A stretch of 64,000 bases of DNA from Ceriagrion tenellum (GCA_963169105.1 OY720633.1:40254795-40318794), one strand, 5' to 3'; shown: positions 35,252-46,797, counted from the stretch's first letter. Program-made: numbers and translations. Notes: a model not told the origin generated them from the sequence alone.

Positions 35252-35409
35252 CTGAATAAAAAAAACTTTGTAATCTCCCACAGATTTGTTCGCTGGCACG
35301 ACGCGTTTCACCACTCTGTGGCATAATCACGTGTTATGCCACAGTGTAGTGTAACGCGTCATACCGGAAAATAAATGTGTGGGAGATTACCAAGTGTTGA
35401 TTTATTCAG
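35252..35409. repeat. 158-bp palindrome with two hammerhead-like cores
   Basis: Runs from CTGAATAAA to TTTATTCAG with its exact centre in CACGTG at 35328-35333. Each arm is about 79 bp and the arms pair over most of their length (TAATCTCCCAC, ACGCGT and TGTGGCATAA all match). Left arm, minus strand: GTGATTATG, stem CCAC-AGA-GTGG, TGAAACGCGTCGTG, then GAACAAATCTGTG. Right arm, plus strand: GTGTTATG, CCACAGTGTAGTG, TAACGCGTCATA, then AAAATAAATGTGTG. Each follows the hammerhead order. The AATAAAT-TGTG outer end resembles the Penelope-like tail at 25911. The arms diverge at several sites, so the palindrome is not an assembly artefact of one read. Confidence 0.65.
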
Positions 35410-37150
35410 AATGAATGATACCTTAAAGTTTCAATTAACATGTTTCGACAGGATTGATTCTAACTCTTTGTTTCGTCCAATTTATTTCACTTTTCATATG
35501 AAAATATCTTGATAAAAGAAATCTTGGCGTCGTGCAATTGCTAAGAAGCGTAATATAGCCTAATAGTGGAGATAAATATTTTATTAGCAGTTGATTCCCG
35601 TTGATGATCGACTTTCTATTTGTTGATAAGAGCCTACGAAAAGTGACGTATTTCTTATTCTCTGAAAAAGTTTTATATCTTTAGTTGATAGCGGTGAAAG
35701 TTTTTACCCATTGACAGTGAACGATAGAATAAGATAAGTCTGTGATAAAGACGATCACGGTTCAGAAATAGGTCCTTTGGGAGAAGACAGCAGAGACAGT
35801 AAAAACGGCAAAAGTTTGTCTCTTAACTTATGGAGAGAAAAGCCAAAGAGGAGGAGTAAAAGGTTGAGAAAACACGGAATAAAAACAATGTTTGCGTATC
35901 CAAGCGTTGAAGCAGGAACGTGAGTTCTTTTCTTTGGGAAGAAGTCAGAAAAAGTTCATATCACCCACTTATGGCGGAATATTTTTCGAGGATCGAGTCT
36001 AGAAAAGCGTTGGGGTGGGAAAGACCAGGTGGAGTATTGCCTGCTTGAGTTTTTTATGGGGTTATTTTCGTGCAAAACGAACATTGGTAGATAAAAATAA
36101 AAAAAGTACTCCGGGAGCTGAATTTAGGGTACCATTCAAAAGCGATGGATGCTCTTGAAATTGGATCCAGTTGCCGAGAATAATCTCCTTGGAGGAGAAA
36201 CGGAAAATACGGCTTACATATATTTTTTTTCTTCGATTGCTCATTCAATTTCCGATCTCCTCGATTTCCTCGCGCGCGATAAAATGGCTCTTCATTTGTT
36301 TTGTAAATCTGCGTGGATTGGTTTAACCCCTTCCCGTCCTCATCCTTCTCGTCCTCTCCGGATGCACCCATTATGAAGCGATCCATCGGCTGAAATATGC
36401 AATTACGCATTCGAGGGACAAGATTCGGCCGCAGTTGTTGTTAGATTAGGGTCAACGAAACTTCAGGTTGGAGGGAGGAAGGCAGTGCAATTAAATCCAC
36501 GAGGCTGATGTGCTAGGGTTGGAGGATGTTCCACATTTCCGCCTCCCAATCATTCATCACACAATCGTGGTTTACCTGTGGCCTTCAGGAATAGCTTAGG
36601 ATCTATATATATACATTACCCTGCAAGAATTTGCTCGGGCTTATTGCCGAGAGTTATTTTTATAGTTATGATTGATGGATTAGGGTAATGTTGTGGCTTA
36701 GGCTGGTTTAAATAGAAAATAGCAAGGATATTCTAGCTATATTACAGACGCGGGCTCTCTATATGCACTGTTTATTTCTTCCCCGACCCACCTCTCTCCA
36801 TCCCGTCAATGAAGCGAATTCTTCTATTTTTTCCCCTTCCCCTATTACCCAACATTCTCCTTTTTATTACCGCTTTCATCACCCAATCACCTCTGATGTC
36901 CAATTTCCAATACCTAGTTAGCTTCTCCCTAATCGAGGAGATTTCATACCAGCTACAGCATAGTCTTTCATCTATCCTTTCAGCCCTAAAAGTTGTTCAT
37001 GCCTAAATATTTGTATCACATGGTGAACTTTGAAAAAGGTTTCAGCTACCAAGTGTGGTGCTAGGAATACGAATAAAACGCGATCATCAAAAACTTCATG
37101 GTATTCCATCTCTAATATTTATTGATGTTATGAAACTTGTACAAAAGTAT
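35410..37150. other. Unassigned sequence
   Basis: Short frames near 36054-36410 on both strands have no recognisable domain. Nothing else found. Confidence 0.5.
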
Positions 37151-37269
37151 AGAATTAAAAACACCCTCCATTGCAGCCCGGGCTTAGATATCTAAGCATC
37201 CTCATCAACACCAGATGATGATGCCTAGACATCGAATATCGGGTCGTGGTGGAGTATGTTTTTAATTCT
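37151..37269. repeat. 119-bp palindrome with hammerhead-like pattern
   Basis: Starts AGAATTAAAAACACCCTCCA and ends with TGGAGTATGTTTTTAATTCT, so the outer 20 bp pair almost perfectly; the centre is near 37210. Right arm, plus strand: AGATGATGATGCCTAGACAT then CGAATATCGGGTCG, a hammerhead-like order with GAAT for GAAA and a GTC. Left arm, minus strand: TTGATGAGGATGCTTAGA and then AAGCCCGGGCTGC, more decayed. It is the same structural class as the palindromes at 24.4 and 35.3 kb but with different arm sequence. Confidence 0.55.
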
Positions 37270-38864
37270 GTTTCCTCACGCTTCCTCCTATTCTAGGAAT
37301 ACGAATCCGAAATGTTGTGAATATTACATTAGAATTCTTCTTCTCATTACATTAAAACAAGTCTTCTCAAACGTTGATAGTAACATTCAATGAATCTAAT
37401 CGGTCTGTGCTAATCTGTTTCATCAATCATTGCTTCCTTTAGTGTCATTTATGACGAAGGAAGAAGCATCACTTCAGCTGTATTTACGTGCATAATCTTA
37501 GTCCGTTTTGAATGAGTTAAAGATAAAATGTTGGTTTACTTTAAAGAGATATGTTGCATTAAAAGGAGCGGGAGTTTTTAAAGCATTAACAGAAATATTT
37601 TTATCATTCATTGTAACTGAAATTGACATTGGAGATAAGAGAAGTGGAATAAATTGTTGCAAAAATTGCTAAAATTCCTTAAGACAGCAGTATTTCTTTT
37701 TGCCTTAAGCCATTCGTAAATAACTATCAGTGAGTACATATTAAGGATTTAATTTCACAATGAGGGGCCGCTACCGATATCAGCTTGGTATTTTTTTAAA
37801 TTTCCTCTTCCCTTCAGCTCAGATCTTTAGAATTACTATGTTGATTTAGCTAATTTCATTATCTTGTAGCGATTTCTTGAATCTATTCGCAAAGTGAGAT
37901 GGAAAATTTAACTTTTATATGCCACTGATCTCAACGCACTTTCAACTTGTGGTCAGGTTCTTTAACTGCGATATCTGTTGTTCTCTATCCAAGGGGTACA
38001 GAATGTATGGCTTTCGCTGGTTTAATTGCTGTAACACAACAGCCTCACAACTTGTTATGATGTCATACCGCACTTACCAAGCAAGCAAGCCAGCACGTCC
38101 GCAGGGATAGCTGTGTGAATTATGCGGGCTTGAAGAGGCGTAGAGAACATTTGCCTGTAAACAGAGCCAAAGCAGGAGACGCGAGGAAAAGTGTGTATTT
38201 GAGAGATATGCTGCCGAGGCGGAGGTTCCCAGATGAAATGTTGCCCTTTATTTTAAGTTTCTTTTTTTGAAGTTTAAACATTATTATTTAAGTATTCGAC
38301 GTAATTACATCTGGATATTGCCATGATAGCCGAAACTGGGTGTATGATAGATGGTGTTAGGACATTATCCGTATTAAACAAAGGGAACAGAGAAAGAATT
38401 TAGCGAGAATCAGATGACAATGGGAATTTTTATTTTTTTGAGTGTTTTAATGACTCACTGCGTTTTTGCTGTATCCATTATAGTTGCTTGGATTTTTTAC
38501 CTATAAGTTTAGCGGAGTATATATCTTATTCCGTAGCTTCTATCAGTAAAGATAAAAAAGTGCGTGCTAAAAATAATATCCTCTGTGTCTCTCTAGAATT
38601 AACCTTATCTGAAATTTTTAACTCATCACATTGTGGAGTGTATTGTATCAAGTCCCATGTGACTCAAAATCTGTGCTGCAAAAGTCTCTGTTATGTAGTC
38701 GCAGTCTTTAAACCAAGGGTGTGGCTTTGCCTTGTATTTTGTTTATTTAATGCATAAAGTTATTCTGTTTAAGGTCCTAAATGTTTTCCACAAATTCGTG
38801 ATGTTTTCAAGTGAGAGTGTAGTGGTTATTCTCTTTCACTTTAAGAGCGTGAATAGAGCATATT
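37270..38864. other. Unassigned sequence
   Basis: AT-rich, with short frames at 37919-38110 and 38488-38757 that match no known family. Confidence 0.5.
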
Positions 38865-38995
38865 TAAATTCTCTAGTTCCTGAGGGCTTAAGGTCCGATG
38901 ACATAGCTTCACAGTCCGCATCTTCGCTCATTTCACGATAGATAGCTGTATCGTATGCTAATAATTTTAATTTGCTGGTAACTCAGTTGATAAAT
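38865..38995 (-). mobile_element. CR1/L2-like LINE fragment (copy C)
   Basis: Minus strand reads SKLKLLAYDTAIYREMS and then DADCEAMSSDL. This aligns with SKIRLFADETVIYREIS of the 43-kb copy, the catalytic C box. Here one catalytic Asp is changed to Tyr. The nucleotide match covers TTCGCTCATTTCACGATAGA and about 60 bp beyond. Only the region around the C box is recognisable. Confidence 0.65.
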
Positions 38996-40895
38996 ATTGC
39001 TTGGTGTTGTCTTTTACTTTGTTTACTTTTCAACCATTGAGGAATATGGAGAGGTAACAATGTCATCAAACAAAAGCGTGATAACCGAATCAACAACCAT
39101 ATTATTTAATTACACAGAGTATGGGTAAATATAAAATGTGTTCTTTGAGTTTATATGGCTGCTATTGTTGTACTTCTGTACAATACTCGATGCAGTCAAT
39201 TCTGTTTTTTACAGACTGCAATCGGAGCAAAACATATCATCAAGTTATCCGGTGCATTCGACTAAGTTTTAACCAGTGAAGAAGTACTGAAGCAATTATT
39301 TTTTTACATCATTTACAGTACATGAACCTCCTGATTCTCCAAAACCAGAGGCTTGTCTGGTCTTGCCATTTTAAATACCATAATATTATTACAATATTTA
39401 GGATAGTTTTAAAATCAAAATAAAGAAATATTTTAAATGGAAAATTAAGAAATTTCATCTAAAAAACATTTAAATTTTACAAATTGCTCTGATATCCACA
39501 TAAAAGGACAGTAAAGTCAATAGAGCATTGAAATGACTGTAAAATACCTTTTAAACAATAAAATAACATTAAAACATAAAAATACCTTAATTTGCCATCA
39601 TCAGTAAAATCAATTTGAGTTAACATTTAGAGCAGTATAAATTAATGTATCAAGTTTTTACAAGAGAGGAAAAGCAGTTCTTGTATGTGAATAAAATTTT
39701 AATTTAACAATGGTTATAAAATATCTCAATAGTGAAAGTAAAATTGACAGTAAATTTTGATAAGAGAAATTTTCTAAATAATAAAAAGTATAAACATAAT
39801 GAGATATGCAAAGACTCAAAACAAATACAAGTACATAAAATTATCATCATTATTATTAATGAGCCATATTTTTATTTATAAAATAATTAAATTTTACCTA
39901 TTCACTCATTTCTCTATCAAATATGTGGAGACCGCTATCTCTCAGTATGCTAGGAAAAAAAAAGTTTGTGGAGATATTAATTCTCCTTCTTCTGTACGAT
40001 GACCGCCTAAGTTAGCATACCCGACACGTTATCTTACCGATGCATTTGGGAGAATGTCTTGGTGTACCTTACCGTCTTTTCCTTCATCATTCTAGTTTGC
40101 TTGACCAGGTGTCTCTGATGTGTTTACCCCCTCGCATACTAGTATGAGTGTAGCCGCAGTGTCGTAAGCCGGAGGGTGTCGATCCTGGCGGAGACACAGC
40201 AGCTTTCTGCCTGCGACAAGAGTGGTGGTATATTAACACGCGATTTTTTTAAATGCGGTAAACGGTCAACGCTTCGAGAATGATAATGAAGCGGAGCAGA
40301 TGTGGGTTGCATAATATTATGAGGCGGGCTATTTGACCAACCTTGTCGGACGACATTTCCGCGGCCCGCCATTAGCGGGTCGTCAGGTCGAGTGCGCTCT
40401 AAGGGGAGATGAAACACCAAACAACGCGTTGCACATGGGAGACGACAGGGTTGAGATAAACGGAGCGAAGTGGAAGTAGAACAAAGAGTCGCCACCAGAG
40501 TTTTCGAGGTCTCACACCTCCACACATGACCAAATTTACTATGGAATATTACCTGAAATAATGAGCTAACAGTGTCACATTCCATGAAATCACCTGCCTC
40601 GACGCGCATATGGCAGCGATTGTTTCTTTCACTCTTTAACTAAAAATTGTTTTCACCTTGTGATTAAAGGCTATCACGTTCACATGAATTGATTTCCAGA
40701 GAGAAATTAGTGAAATTTCACAATTTATTTTCAGCCAAAATTTCTCTAAGATTGAAAGAAAAAGACTTTTTACAATGTTCTTAACACTGAGTGTCATTAA
40801 TGTCTCAATCGTGTGCATATTAAAATAAGCGACTTTAGTCGGGTGTTGTGTATTTATAATCATGGATAGTTTTGATTTAGCTATAGGAGTGGTTC
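38996..40895. other. Unassigned; GC-richer block 40020-40640
   Basis: AT-rich to about 40010, then a GC-richer block to 40640 with a 156-codon minus frame (40139-40609) that is Ser/Arg/Leu-rich and matches no family that I know. The sudden composition change could mark an unrecognised element. I see no terminal repeats. Confidence 0.4.
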
Positions 40896-40898
40896 TAA
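40896..40898 (+). repeat. Left TAA target-site duplication
   Basis: TAA immediately before the MITE at 40899, repeated at 41871-41873. A three-base TWA duplication is typical of PIF/Harbinger elements. Confidence 0.6.
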
Positions 40899-41870
40899 GG
40901 GGCCGTTCAAGTATTACGTAAGACGATTTATGCCATTTTTGACCCACTCCCTCATCCTTTGTAACACAAAGTAAGATTTTCCCTGCCCTCCCTCCCTCTC
41001 GGTCTTACGAAAGACGTTAGATTTGCGAATCTGCTCTTCGCTAAGTGCTCACTTCGGTTGAGCATGGAGTAATGTAGCTAGCCGGTCAGGCGACAGAATA
41101 GGAGCATTGGTGTAGCGGTGAGATTACGGAAAATACGCCTCTGTGTGTGTACTCCATGTCACTGCTAAATTTTATTCGGAAACGTTAAAAATTTAAGGAT
41201 GGGCAGATCCAGGTCTTTTTTTGGATCCAGATCCGTATCCTTTATTACGGATCTCGGATCTCAGTTCTTATTTTTGGGTCCTAGGATGTATTCAAGGGTA
41301 AATACAAATCTCAAATGATAATAGAATTCACGCCTTCGAGACTTAATTGAAAATAAACAACATCAAGTTTAAAAATGTTAAACTTTAATATTAAAATAAG
41401 ACCATGTCGATGCCACAATAATACTAATCCTTGATTGTTGTCACGTTCATGCAATGGCTGGTGTTATACCACATCTTAAGATTTATTTCTTGAGAATAAT
41501 GAGATGGATAATGAAAGGTTAATTCGATGTACATTCAGCAAAAGCCGGTTGTCGAAATAAGTACATCAACAGCATTCTATTTGTTCGGCCGAAAGCCACT
41601 GATAGCTGACGACAGCCGGCACTTCAATCGCTTAAAACTCTCTGATGCATATCTGATTTACTGTAGTATTTGGATCTGATATCAGTATCTCATCCCATGT
41701 AAAGATCTGCAGATCTTTGGATCCGCAGATCCGATCCGACCATCCCTGGTTAAAATGTTTCAAGACGGACAAATATAAATTATTTCCAGACCCCCTTTAC
41801 TCCTCCCTATCCGCCCTCAACATAAGACAATGTAAGATGATCCTAACCTCCCCACCACTTGAATGGCCCC
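40899..41870. mobile_element. MITE of PIF/Harbinger type, interrupted by a hAT-type MITE
   Basis: Starts GGGGCCGTTCAAGT and ends ACTTGAATGGCCCC, a 14-bp terminal inverted repeat with one mismatch, flanked by TAA on both sides. Inside the ends are C-rich tracts (CCCTCCCTCCCTC on the left, CTCCTCCCTATCC on the right) such as occur in this kind of GGGGCCGT-ended repeat of arthropods. There is no transposase frame. The nested hAT-type element at 41194-41748 accounts for more than half of its length; without it about 410 bp remain. Class is inferred from TIR and duplication length only. Confidence 0.65.
41194..41748. mobile_element. hAT-type MITE with GGATC-rich ends, nested
   Basis: The right end, read inward, is CAGGGATGGTCGGATCGGAT; the left end is TAAGGATGGGCAGATCC. 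Both then carry many GGATC/AGATC repeats (left 41205-41260, right 41690-41735). A CAGGGATGG terminus is typical of hAT. Flanks are GTTAAAAA on the left and GTTAAAAT on the right, a likely 8-bp duplication, although two or three extra bases before the left terminus make the exact left border uncertain. No transposase frame. Confidence 0.65.
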
Positions 41871-41873
41871 TAA

Positions 41874-42976
41874 ACGTCTCAAGCGTTCAAATGCAATCGC
41901 TGAAGTCTGTCGCAATGTGAAGTTCCTCGCGCCAACAGCCTTCCGTAAACCCGAAGCAACGGCGTTTCGTTCCCGTCAAAATGGCCGGGGACAGTTTGTA
42001 GATTGGTGGATTCCGTATCCTCATTCCGTCTTCTATCGAATTGCTTCCATAACCTCGCGACACTTGGGTCAAGCGTCCGTATGAGATACCTTAGCCTCGG
42101 AATGACGGACTTCTGTATGCTTGCAGCCAGTGCGTCCGCCTTTGCCGTGCTGGCAGGTATACTATCGATACAGTTCATCTGCATACCGTTAACTTCACAT
42201 CACAGACTCAATATATGAGGACTACTAGTTTTACTGAGTTTCTGGGATAGTGATTATAGAAAGTGTCTGCCTTAGCGAAAATAGAAAGATATCCCATTAT
42301 CATTACTATCTGTTTTGTTTATATGCTTTCAACCATTTCCTGAACGCGACCAAACTGTCGTAGCACGCTAATGTACGTCTATTTAATCACTAATGTAGGA
42401 ATAAATGACGTGAGTTTGGGTTTTACATCTGCAAAGGAGTTGAGGAAAGGGAGAAGAGATAACAAGGGGAAAGGGTAGACATAGTAATGATAATGAAGCG
42501 CAGTTGCCTGAAATTTGACTATTGATCCATTTAATTCATTGCCATACCTATTAACTAGCAAAAACAGCGCATTGCAGGTGTTAACTATGTCTTCACTGAA
42601 GCTTTTCCTATTGGTGCTCCAGCGGGGCATAGCTTTCATGTTTTAATGTTTATGAACAGTTACCCTTATCACTGCTTTTTGCTAAAAGTCATTTCGAACT
42701 TTTTTAAGAACGAAGTAGATGATTTAATTTCATCTGTTGAAATTGATTATGATTTTGAACTTTGGACCTTTACAGTGATGATTAATTTGTGCGGTAAAAT
42801 AAATCAAAATTGGTGTAATCTCATCATGGCTTTTCAAAACATAGTGTTGTATAAAATGCGACTGCCTGAAAGTATTGCGACTCGTCTTTGTAAAATAAAA
42901 AAATTCAATAAACAGAAAATGATGATTAGAATTTCATTTTCTGCTAACAAATAGTATTGAGATACATGCATAAATT
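41874..42976. other. Unassigned sequence
   Basis: A CpG-richer patch at 41880-42180 has overlapping frames on both strands, none recognised. The rest is AT-rich, with a 102-codon plus frame at 42646-42954 without known motifs. Confidence 0.45.
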
Positions 42977-43905
42977 CATCTACATCTACATACTACCACG
43001 CGAGCTGCCGCTTGGGCGTGTGGCAGGGGTTTGTAGGTCACCATCCGCGTAAAAATGTAAGTTTTTAGGCGGTGAAATGGTGACATGCATTATTGGAGTG
43101 TATTTAGTGGAGCTCAGGTTTTTTGTGGTCGCTTATTGCGCTTAATGTGCGCTGAAAGAACCGAGTATTTGTACTTATCTGTTCAGCAGAGTATCTGTCT
43201 TACTTTATGCCATTTGTCAGACCTAGAAATGTAGTGAGGAGTCATGATAATATTCCCTGTGTCGCTCTGAAACACACCAGTTCTGAAAATCTCTAGCAGC
43301 CTAAGCGTAGCGTGCAGCCTTCGAGTCTCTAGGTGCTCCCACCTCAATCCCTCTTAAATTTGTGAGAAACTATATGTTCGTTCGTAGCAGTTTTTAACGA
43401 ATCGTGCTGCTTTTCTTTGTATTTGATGAATTTATTTGATTAAATCTTTTAGGGTTCCAAATGGTCGTGGCGTATTCGAGGTGTGGCCTAACCAGAGCGA
43501 AGTAGCATCTCTCTTTTACTTTTTCATCCGAGGACCTTCCTATTACACGCTTACCAAAACCTATTTTCTTTAATGCTGTGCAGCATATGTTTTGTATGTG
43601 CGTTCCACACGATACATCAGGAGTTAAGATAATTCCTAGATGTTTAACTGTATTTGAAATTTTTATGTTTACTACACCCACAGTGTAGGTATGGCTTTTG
43701 TGAGATGACTTTTGCAGGAAGTGAACTGTGGTGCATTTACTAATATTTAATTCTAACCCCCACTCCTGGCACTACGAATGAACATTGTAAAGGTCAGGTG
43801 GCAGAAGTTCAAAGTTCGCCCCTTCGCTTATTTCTCGGTAGATAACTGTCTCGTCTGCAAATAATCTTATTTTACTGCTAATTTGAGATCAGTTAGGCAA
43901 AAAAA
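42977..43905 (-). mobile_element. CR1/L2-like LINE, C-terminal RT region and 3' end (copy B)
   Basis: Longest copy of this family here. Minus strand, in order: SKIRLFADETVIYREIS (C box, about 43830-43885, second catalytic Asp replaced by Glu); CQEWGLELN after a TAG stop near 43783; VKHLGIILTPDVSCGTHIQN (about 43600); KIGFGKRVIG; CYFALVRPHLEYATTIWNP (about 43450-43505); IQRKAARFVKNCYERTYS; then, after a frame change near 43360, LRWEHLETRRLHATLRLL and NIIMTPHYISRSD, and a stop near 43190. The 3' untranslated part ends in TGTAGATGTAGATG at 42977, a short tandem tail as in CR1/L2-type elements. It is 5'-truncated and inactive. Confidence 0.85.
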
Positions 43906-45898
43906 AAGGAATGAGTCGTGTAGACTATTATTTTTACAACCATTTTAGCATTCTTCATCGTGGTCTGAGGTCTTACCCGTTAAAGATTTTTGTTAATAAG
44001 ACATTTGGGAATTGTGTAAAGTTGCTTTTCGGTTGATTATTAAAGTCATGAATATCGCACAGTGTTCATAAATTGCTTTTTCCTGCGAATCAGAAACTAG
44101 CTATATTCAACCCTTTAGCGTCGCAAAAACTTTATTTAACAATATTTGTTGCGAAGATCCACCAGCGCTATTTTGCGCTGTCAGAATCGAGTTAAAGAAC
44201 ATTAAGTTACGTAAAATGTCACCCTTGATCATCCGGGTAACAATATTAGATGTATTGTTTTGAGTGAAAATTTGAAATATTTTCATAAAACGTTAATTAA
44301 TCGCCTCCTTTTCTTTGATTGACAATTATTCATCGCTACTTACCCACGAAAGCCGTAATTTATTCTGTCCTATTATTTTCAGTTTAATCGAGCAGCACTG
44401 AGAGGCTAAATATATTTTTCCCATGCATACTGACAAATAGGAATATATTAAGCGATATTGGAATCATAATTGGATTGGATGCTCAAATTCTATTACTTCA
44501 CCTCATCTAGTAATACCTTTATATGAAGCTTGACTTGTCCACGGCATGAAATAATGGCTTAAATTATTCCCGGATTTATTCATAGGTACATGTTGTTACC
44601 GCAAGACATCAAGAAACGGGAGAAATATTTGATGTTTGAGACCCAATCTTAATGTCGATGAACGAAGGACCCATTTCACATTCTCTTATGGACCACACAT
44701 TTCGCCTGCTTCCTCTTATGACAGCAAACCTATTTGAGAATCTACAGGCCCAGCTCATTGGTTAACATAACATTTTTCTCGGATGCATAAATTGTATTTC
44801 TAATGATATTGCAATATGAAATGTTCGCTTTATACAATAAGTCCTTAGATATAAATTGTGTTCTTTTACCTTATGTGGTAAAATGGATGAAGCTTGACTT
44901 GGCCATGGCATGAAGAATTTTCTGGCCGCCATAAAATAGGTCATGGGCATGCTTGGACGGTGTATCATGTTGCTCTTTCGTAAGTGTTACCAGGTGGAAC
45001 TCTAATGTGACTATCTCACTTCACTTCACTGGGTTGGATTAAATAGTTTAGGACGCGTAGACCTTTCTCCTATAGCTGGATGTCTTTCTGCTCATTCCTC
45101 TGTTTAAAATCGACCCCCCAATGCCCCCAGGCGATGCCGCTAAGACTAGTGGTGCACGGAATTCGTGTGTTTTCTCCCCTTTCATCACATGAAGGTCCTC
45201 CCAGGTTCTCCCCTCAATTTATTCCGACCCCAAAGCTTTAAAAAGCTAAAAAGGCATTGCAGAGGCCGGCATGGCAATCCCGGTTAAACTTTCTCTTTGT
45301 TTCCTCAACAATTCAAACATTCCCAATGTCCTTTCCCTCTCCCTCCCATACACCCAACCTTCTCCCCGAGTTTGTTTTTTTCATATAACCTCCGAAACGT
45401 CACGTTTTAATTAAAAATTCCTGTTTATTTTATTTTTACTCCCACCTTTTTTTGCCTTTTTTCTCTTCCCGTTGTTGTGTTCGCTCCTAGAGGGTTGTGA
45501 CGGGGGAGGGCGAGTCGGCTAATTCATTAATTTAAGCCCCATCGTTTACGAGTTTCGTCGGGCGAAAATTTTCAGGCTTCGAGCCCGCATGCAGATGAGA
45601 TGAGTATCGTATCGATTGGCGCCTCCCCATTATTTATTCTCGCCCCAATCACTATCCCTTCGAAAACCCCTTTTCCCCCTTCTTCCCTCCCCATCCCCTC
45701 TATTCCTCACTCTCCCTCTCCTGCCTCAATAATACCCCCCCTCTCTCCCTCCCACATCCCTTCCTTCCCTTGTGTACCTTCAACGGTGAACGCCTTCAGC
45801 ACCCGTCGTCTTTAATACTCCAAGAAAATTGTGTAGCACGCAATGTCCTCGTCTTTCATGGCTTTTGGGGTTTCATGCATTTCAAATTATTCGATTGG
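43906..45898. other. Unassigned sequence
   Basis: AT-rich, with C-rich stretches at 45100-45400 and 45640-45780. No recognisable gene or element. Confidence 0.5.
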
Positions 45899-46362
45899 GA
45901 ACGATTTTCTGCTCATTTTTATGCCTATTAAAATTCTAAGAATTTCTATTCAGCATGAATTTACATGTTAATGATTTCCAAATATAAGGATTTGCGATGG
46001 GCGTCTTAATCTAGCCGCAGATATGTCCCAGTCAAGAACTTTCTCATCCTCATGCATCTTCATCATTGGAGAATTTTACTGAGTACGTGATGGAAACATG
46101 GCACACCCTGCTGGGGATTTCTTCAACTGGGGACGATTTCCTGCTCATTTTATGCTGATTATAATTCTAAGGCTTTCTATTCAGCATGAATATGCATGTT
46201 GATGGTTTTCAAATACGAGGATTTGCGATGGGTGTCTTAATCGAGCCGCACACATAACCCTGTCAAGAACAATTTTCATCCTCAAGCACCTTCATCATTT
46301 GAGCCATCTACTGAGTACGTGGTAGTCCCATAGCACACCCTGCTGGAAATTTCCCCAACTGC
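45899..46362 (+). repeat. Tandem duplication, two units of about 232 bp
   Basis: Unit 1 is 45899-46130 and unit 2 is 46131-46362. Shared landmarks in order: ACGATTT(T/C)CTGCTCATTTT, TTTCTATTCAGCATGAAT, GGATTTGCGATGGG, GTCAAGAAC, TACTGAGTACGTG and GCACACCCTGCTGG. The copies are clearly diverged, roughly 80-85% identical by eye, so the duplication is old. No frame is conserved between the units. Confidence 0.85.
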
Positions 46363-46721
46363 AGAGAGTTGTATCAATGGTTAGAGATTAAAACCTTAAA
46401 AAAAGTTTGTGTATTAATTTCGTTATGATATCTTTATATATTTTACTTTCTTTTATTCCGGCCTGTATTCCTACCTTACTCCTCAATCTCCCGGGCTTAA
46501 TTCTCCTTACAATTCTCAAGTCAGTATTCTGTTATGGACAGTTCTATCTGATCAATATTGATCATATTTTTCACCCATGGACATTGCAATCTATTTGATT
46601 ATGCATATTTTCTGTTTTGCACATTATTTGCGCGTCAACATAGAATTTTATATTCCCGTCCCTTGTAGAAATATGGTGTTCAGAAAATTTTATTTTTATA
46701 CTCTGTGAAAAAATCTGGAAG
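46363..46721. other. Unassigned AT-rich sequence
   Basis: Nothing recognised. Confidence 0.5.
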
Positions 46722-46739
46722 TTCGTCAAATTTGACGAA
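46722..46739. repeat. Perfect 18-bp palindrome
   Basis: TTCGTCAAATTTGACGAA is its own reverse complement. It lies 8 bp before a longer inverted repeat. Could be a dimeric protein-binding site or part of a larger fold. Confidence 0.8.
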
Positions 46740-46747
46740 ATTATACT

Positions 46748-46797
46748 AAACTTGGATTTAGAGTTTCAATTTAAATTTTCAATCTGAATCCAAGTTT
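46748..46797. repeat. 50-bp inverted repeat
   Basis: Left arm AAACTTGGATTTAGAG, right arm ends TCTGAATCCAAGTTT. About 25 bp per arm with a few mismatches near the centre and no loop to speak of. Confidence 0.75.

Noticed and set aside
40139..40609. 156-codon minus frame in a GC-richer block
   Set aside because: No known domain, unusual Ser/Arg-rich composition and no flanking splice or promoter signal. Kept only as unassigned sequence.
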